DNA from: Elusimicrobiota bacterium
Lineage (GTDB): Bacteria; Elusimicrobiota; Elusimicrobia; Elusimicrobiales; UBA9959
Assembly (NCBI GenBank): GCA_019135865.1
Contig: JAGVVD010000031.1
Span: 1 to 64,000 of the forward strand
Reading direction: 5' to 3'
DNA length: 64,000 nt
This document shows positions 62,499 through 64,000 of the stretch, one piece after another (the first letter of the stretch is position 1; each line of letters starts with the position of its first letter). The notes beneath the pieces were generated by a model. The model had not been told where the DNA came from. It did no database searches and saw only the letters and a list, made by a program, of their open reading frames with translations. A program made the position numbers and the translations under genes.

Positions 62499-62545
62499 TT
62501 GGAGCGGGCGAAGGGAATCGAACCCTCGTCTGAACCTTGGCAAGG
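62499..62545. repeat. attR: 47-bp direct repeat within intact tRNA-Gly
   Basis: Exact match to attL (45638-45684). It covers the tRNA from the CCA end to the 5' side of the anticodon loop, so the crossover probably lies in or near the anticodon arm. Confidence 0.95.
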
Positions 62546-62573
62546 TCCCGTTCTACCATTGAACCACGCCCGC
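62500..62573 (-). tRNA. tRNA-Gly (anticodon GCC)
   Basis: Minus strand, 74 nt with encoded CCA. Acceptor GCGGGCG pairs with CGCCCGC (62567-62573 with 62504-62510); discriminator U as usual for Gly. The anticodon loop TTGCCAA gives GCC at 62541-62539. T-arm AGGGTTCGATTCCCT is canonical. It is the attachment gene of the element and lies 43 bp downstream of cysS. Confidence 0.97.
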
Positions 62574-62616
62574 GTCAGGACTACAGGTCTATTCTAGCAA
62601 AGCCCCGGAACGCTTT

Positions 62617-64000
62617 TCAACTCGGACGCCGCCGCCACTTCTGGCCGGCGGAGGTATCCTCCACCAGCACGCCTTTGGCCGCCAGTTCGGCCCGGAGCTC
62701 GTCCGAGCGCTTGAAATCCTTCGCCTTGCGGGCGGCGGCGCGGGCTTCCACCAGCGCCAGCAGTTCCGGCTCCAGGTCGGCTTCCGCTTTCGGGGCGGCG
62801 AAGAGTTCCAGGCCCAGCACCTTGTCGGCCTCTTTCAGGAAGGCCAGGCGTTCCGCGGCCGGGACGGCTTCGTCGCGGGCGGCCTCCCAGGCGCAGGCCA
62901 GGGCCTGCGGGATATTGAGGTCGTCTTCCAGCGCGGCCTTGAGATCGGCCAGGTATTTTGCGGCTGGGGACGAGGGGACACCATGCGGCATGGTGTCCCC
63001 TTTTTCTGGGACCAGGCGGCGGGCCGCCTCGCGCAGGCGCTCGAGGCCCTTCGTGGCGGCGTCGAGGCCCTCCCAGGTGAATTCGAGCTGCTTGCGGTAA
63101 TGGGTCTGCAGGCAGTAGTAGCGGTAGGCCAGCGGGTCGTAGCCTTTCTTCGGCAGCAACGAGGTGGTGAGGAACTCGCCGGAGGATTTGGACATCTTGC
63201 CCGCGTCGCCGGTGACCAGGAACCTGGCGTGCAGCCAGTAATTTGCGAAGGGCTTGCCGGTGGCGGCCTCGCTCTGGGCTATCTCGTTGGTGTGGTGGAT
63301 GGCGACATGGTCCTCGCCGCCCCAGTGCATGTCCATGGTCTCGCCGAGGTGCTTCATCGCCATGGCCGAGCACTCCATGTGCCAGCCGGGGAAGCCTTTC
63401 CCCCACGGAGAATCCCATTCCATCTGGCGCTTCTCCTCCGGGGCCGAGAACTTCCAGACGGCGAAATCGGTGGGGTTGCGCTTGCCCTCGTTGGCCTCTA
63501 TGCGGGCGCCCTCCTGTATCCCCTCGATGTGCTTCTTCCCGGCCAGCTTGCCGTAATCGGGGAATTTGGAGGTGTCGAAATATATTCCATCGCCGTCTAT
63601 GCGGTAGGTGTATCCCTTCTTTTCCAGCGTCAAGCCGAGGTCGATCATTTCCTTGACGTAGTCGGTGGCCGCGCAGACCACGTCGGGCTGCACGCAGTTG
63701 AGGGCCTTGAAATCGGCGAAGAAAGCCTCGGTGTAGAATTTCGCCACGTCCCAGGCGCTCTTGCCCTCGCGGCGGGCGCCCTGCTCCATCTTGTCCTCGC
63801 CGGTGTCGGCGTCGGAAACCAGGTGCCCCACATCGGTGATGTTCATGACGCGCTTGACCTTCCAGCCCAGGAAGCGCATGGCGCGCACCTGCAGGTCCTC
63901 GGTGATGAAGGTCCGCATATTGCCGATATGGGCGTAATTATAGACGGTGGGGCCGCAGGTATAGATGCCGGCCTCGCCCTCTTTTATGGGCCGAAACTCT
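62617..64000 (-). CDS. cysS: Cysteine-tRNA ligase, N-terminus beyond the window
   Basis: Reads off the right edge; about 460 codons are visible. Class I signature YNYAHIGNMR (the HIGH motif, near 63920-63945) and KMSKS loop GKMSKSSGEF, zinc-site region GFPGWHMECSAMAMKHLG with WGGEDHVAIHHTNEIAQSEA. Charges tRNA-Cys. The helical linker after the catalytic domain contains a 27-bp perfect palindrome that encodes GDTMPHGVP and looks inserted. Confidence 0.97.
   Translation of the reverse strand, partial: EFRPIKEGEAGIYTCGPTVYNYAHIGNMRTFITEDLQVRAMRFLGWKVKRVMNITDVGHLVSDADTGEDKMEQGARREGKSAWDVAKFYTEAFFADFKALNCVQPDVVCAATDYVKEMIDLGLTLEKKGYTYRIDGDGIYFDTSKFPDYGKLAGKKHIEGIQEGARIEANEGKRNPTDFAVWKFSAPEEKRQMEWDSPWGKGFPGWHMECSAMAMKHLGETMDMHWGGEDHVAIHHTNEIAQSEAATGKPFANYWLHARFLVTGDAGKMSKSSGEFLTTSLLPKKGYDPLAYRYYCLQTHYRKQLEFTWEGLDAATKGLERLREAARRLVPEKGDTMPHGVPSSPAAKYLADLKAALEDDLNIPQALACAWEAARDEAVPAAERLAFLKEADKVLGLELFAAPKAEADLEPELLALVEARAAARKAKDFKRSDELRAELAAKGVLVEDTSAGQKWRRRPS
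62974..63000. repeat. Perfect 13-bp-arm palindrome inside cysS
   Basis: GGGGACACCATGC and GCATGGTGTCCCC flank a single G, followed on plus by TTTTT. It lies in a poorly conserved linker of CysS and keeps the frame. It resembles small palindromic repeats that can insert in genes. Confidence 0.8.

Larger units (their letters stand above)
45638..62545. mobile_element. 16.9-kb integrative element in tRNA-Gly(GCC), carrying type I restriction-modification
   Basis: Bounded by exact 47-bp direct repeats identical to the 3' half of the tRNA-Gly gene; the intact tRNA lies at the right end and a 3' remnant at the left. Inside are a tyrosine integrase and an AlpA-like excisionase candidate, a primase-helicase, several tiny DNA-binding proteins, an XRE repressor, and cargo: NYN nuclease, DUF45-type peptidase, hsdM-hsdS-hsdR and a secreted barrel/TPR protein. 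No phage structural or conjugation genes are seen, so it resembles a P4-like satellite or mobilisable defence island. Several genes are visibly less GC-rich than the chromosome. Confidence 0.92.

Overview
The window is GC-rich chromosomal DNA (roughly two thirds G+C by eye) from a Gram-negative-type bacterium. It has many signal-peptide proteins, a GspF-like gene and a probable outer-membrane barrel protein. The gene mix (secondary-lipid synthase, trehalose/glycogen genes, large lineage-specific secreted proteins) would suit an uncultured lineage such as Elusimicrobiota. That placement is an impression from sequence alone and needs a database search.

Bases 1-14.3 kb, plus strand: the 3' part of a PfaA-type polyunsaturated fatty acid (PUFA) synthase subunit, a giant PfaC-type subunit (KS-CLF-AT-4xDH) and then oleA-oleB-oleC-oleD. 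All are closely spaced or overlapping. PUFA synthases build polyenoic acyl chains; OleABCD joins two acyl chains head to head into a long olefin. The layout therefore reads as one assembly line for a very long polyunsaturated hydrocarbon, and it is the most notable metabolic system here.

Bases 14.3-22.3 kb, minus strand: metK, then a tightly coupled set of response regulator, CheC-like phosphatase, secreted protein, secreted TPR protein, ZIP metal transporter and small zincin. Upstream lie a phosphohexomutase and a glycerate kinase. Bases 22.3-34.2 kb: a radical SAM gene, a membrane-anchored CBM48 protein, a secreted protein with a glucodextranase-like C-terminus and a Nif3 protein on plus; treZ, a treS-maltokinase fusion and an MFS carrier on minus; then two coupled membrane genes (DUF2157, GDYXXLXY). 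Bases 34.3-45.6 kb: pyrB, a zinc-finger SDR, a 761-residue secreted protein of unknown role, an orphan GspF-like gene, a secreted His/Pro-rich protein with four novel repeats, a bPH2 membrane protein, a broken amidinotransferase-family gene and a secreted HEAT-repeat protein.

Bases 45,638-62,545 are a 16.9 kb integrative element in a tRNA-Gly(GCC) gene, bounded by 47-bp direct repeats copied from the 3' half of the tRNA. It carries a NYN nuclease, a DUF45-type peptidase and a complete type I restriction-modification system (hsdM-hsdS-hsdR), then a primase-helicase, several very small regulators, a tyrosine integrase, a mini-ATPase and an XRE repressor facing a secreted barrel/TPR protein. Its non-coding DNA is rich in signals: nine CCGTG motifs phased at 11-12 bp next to the primase (candidate origin), four 11-bp repeats at the integrase promoter, TGGACACC-type repeats inside both ends (candidate integrase arm sites), and TGTC-N5-GACA operators between the repressor and its divergent neighbour. 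After the intact tRNA-Gly the window ends inside cysS.
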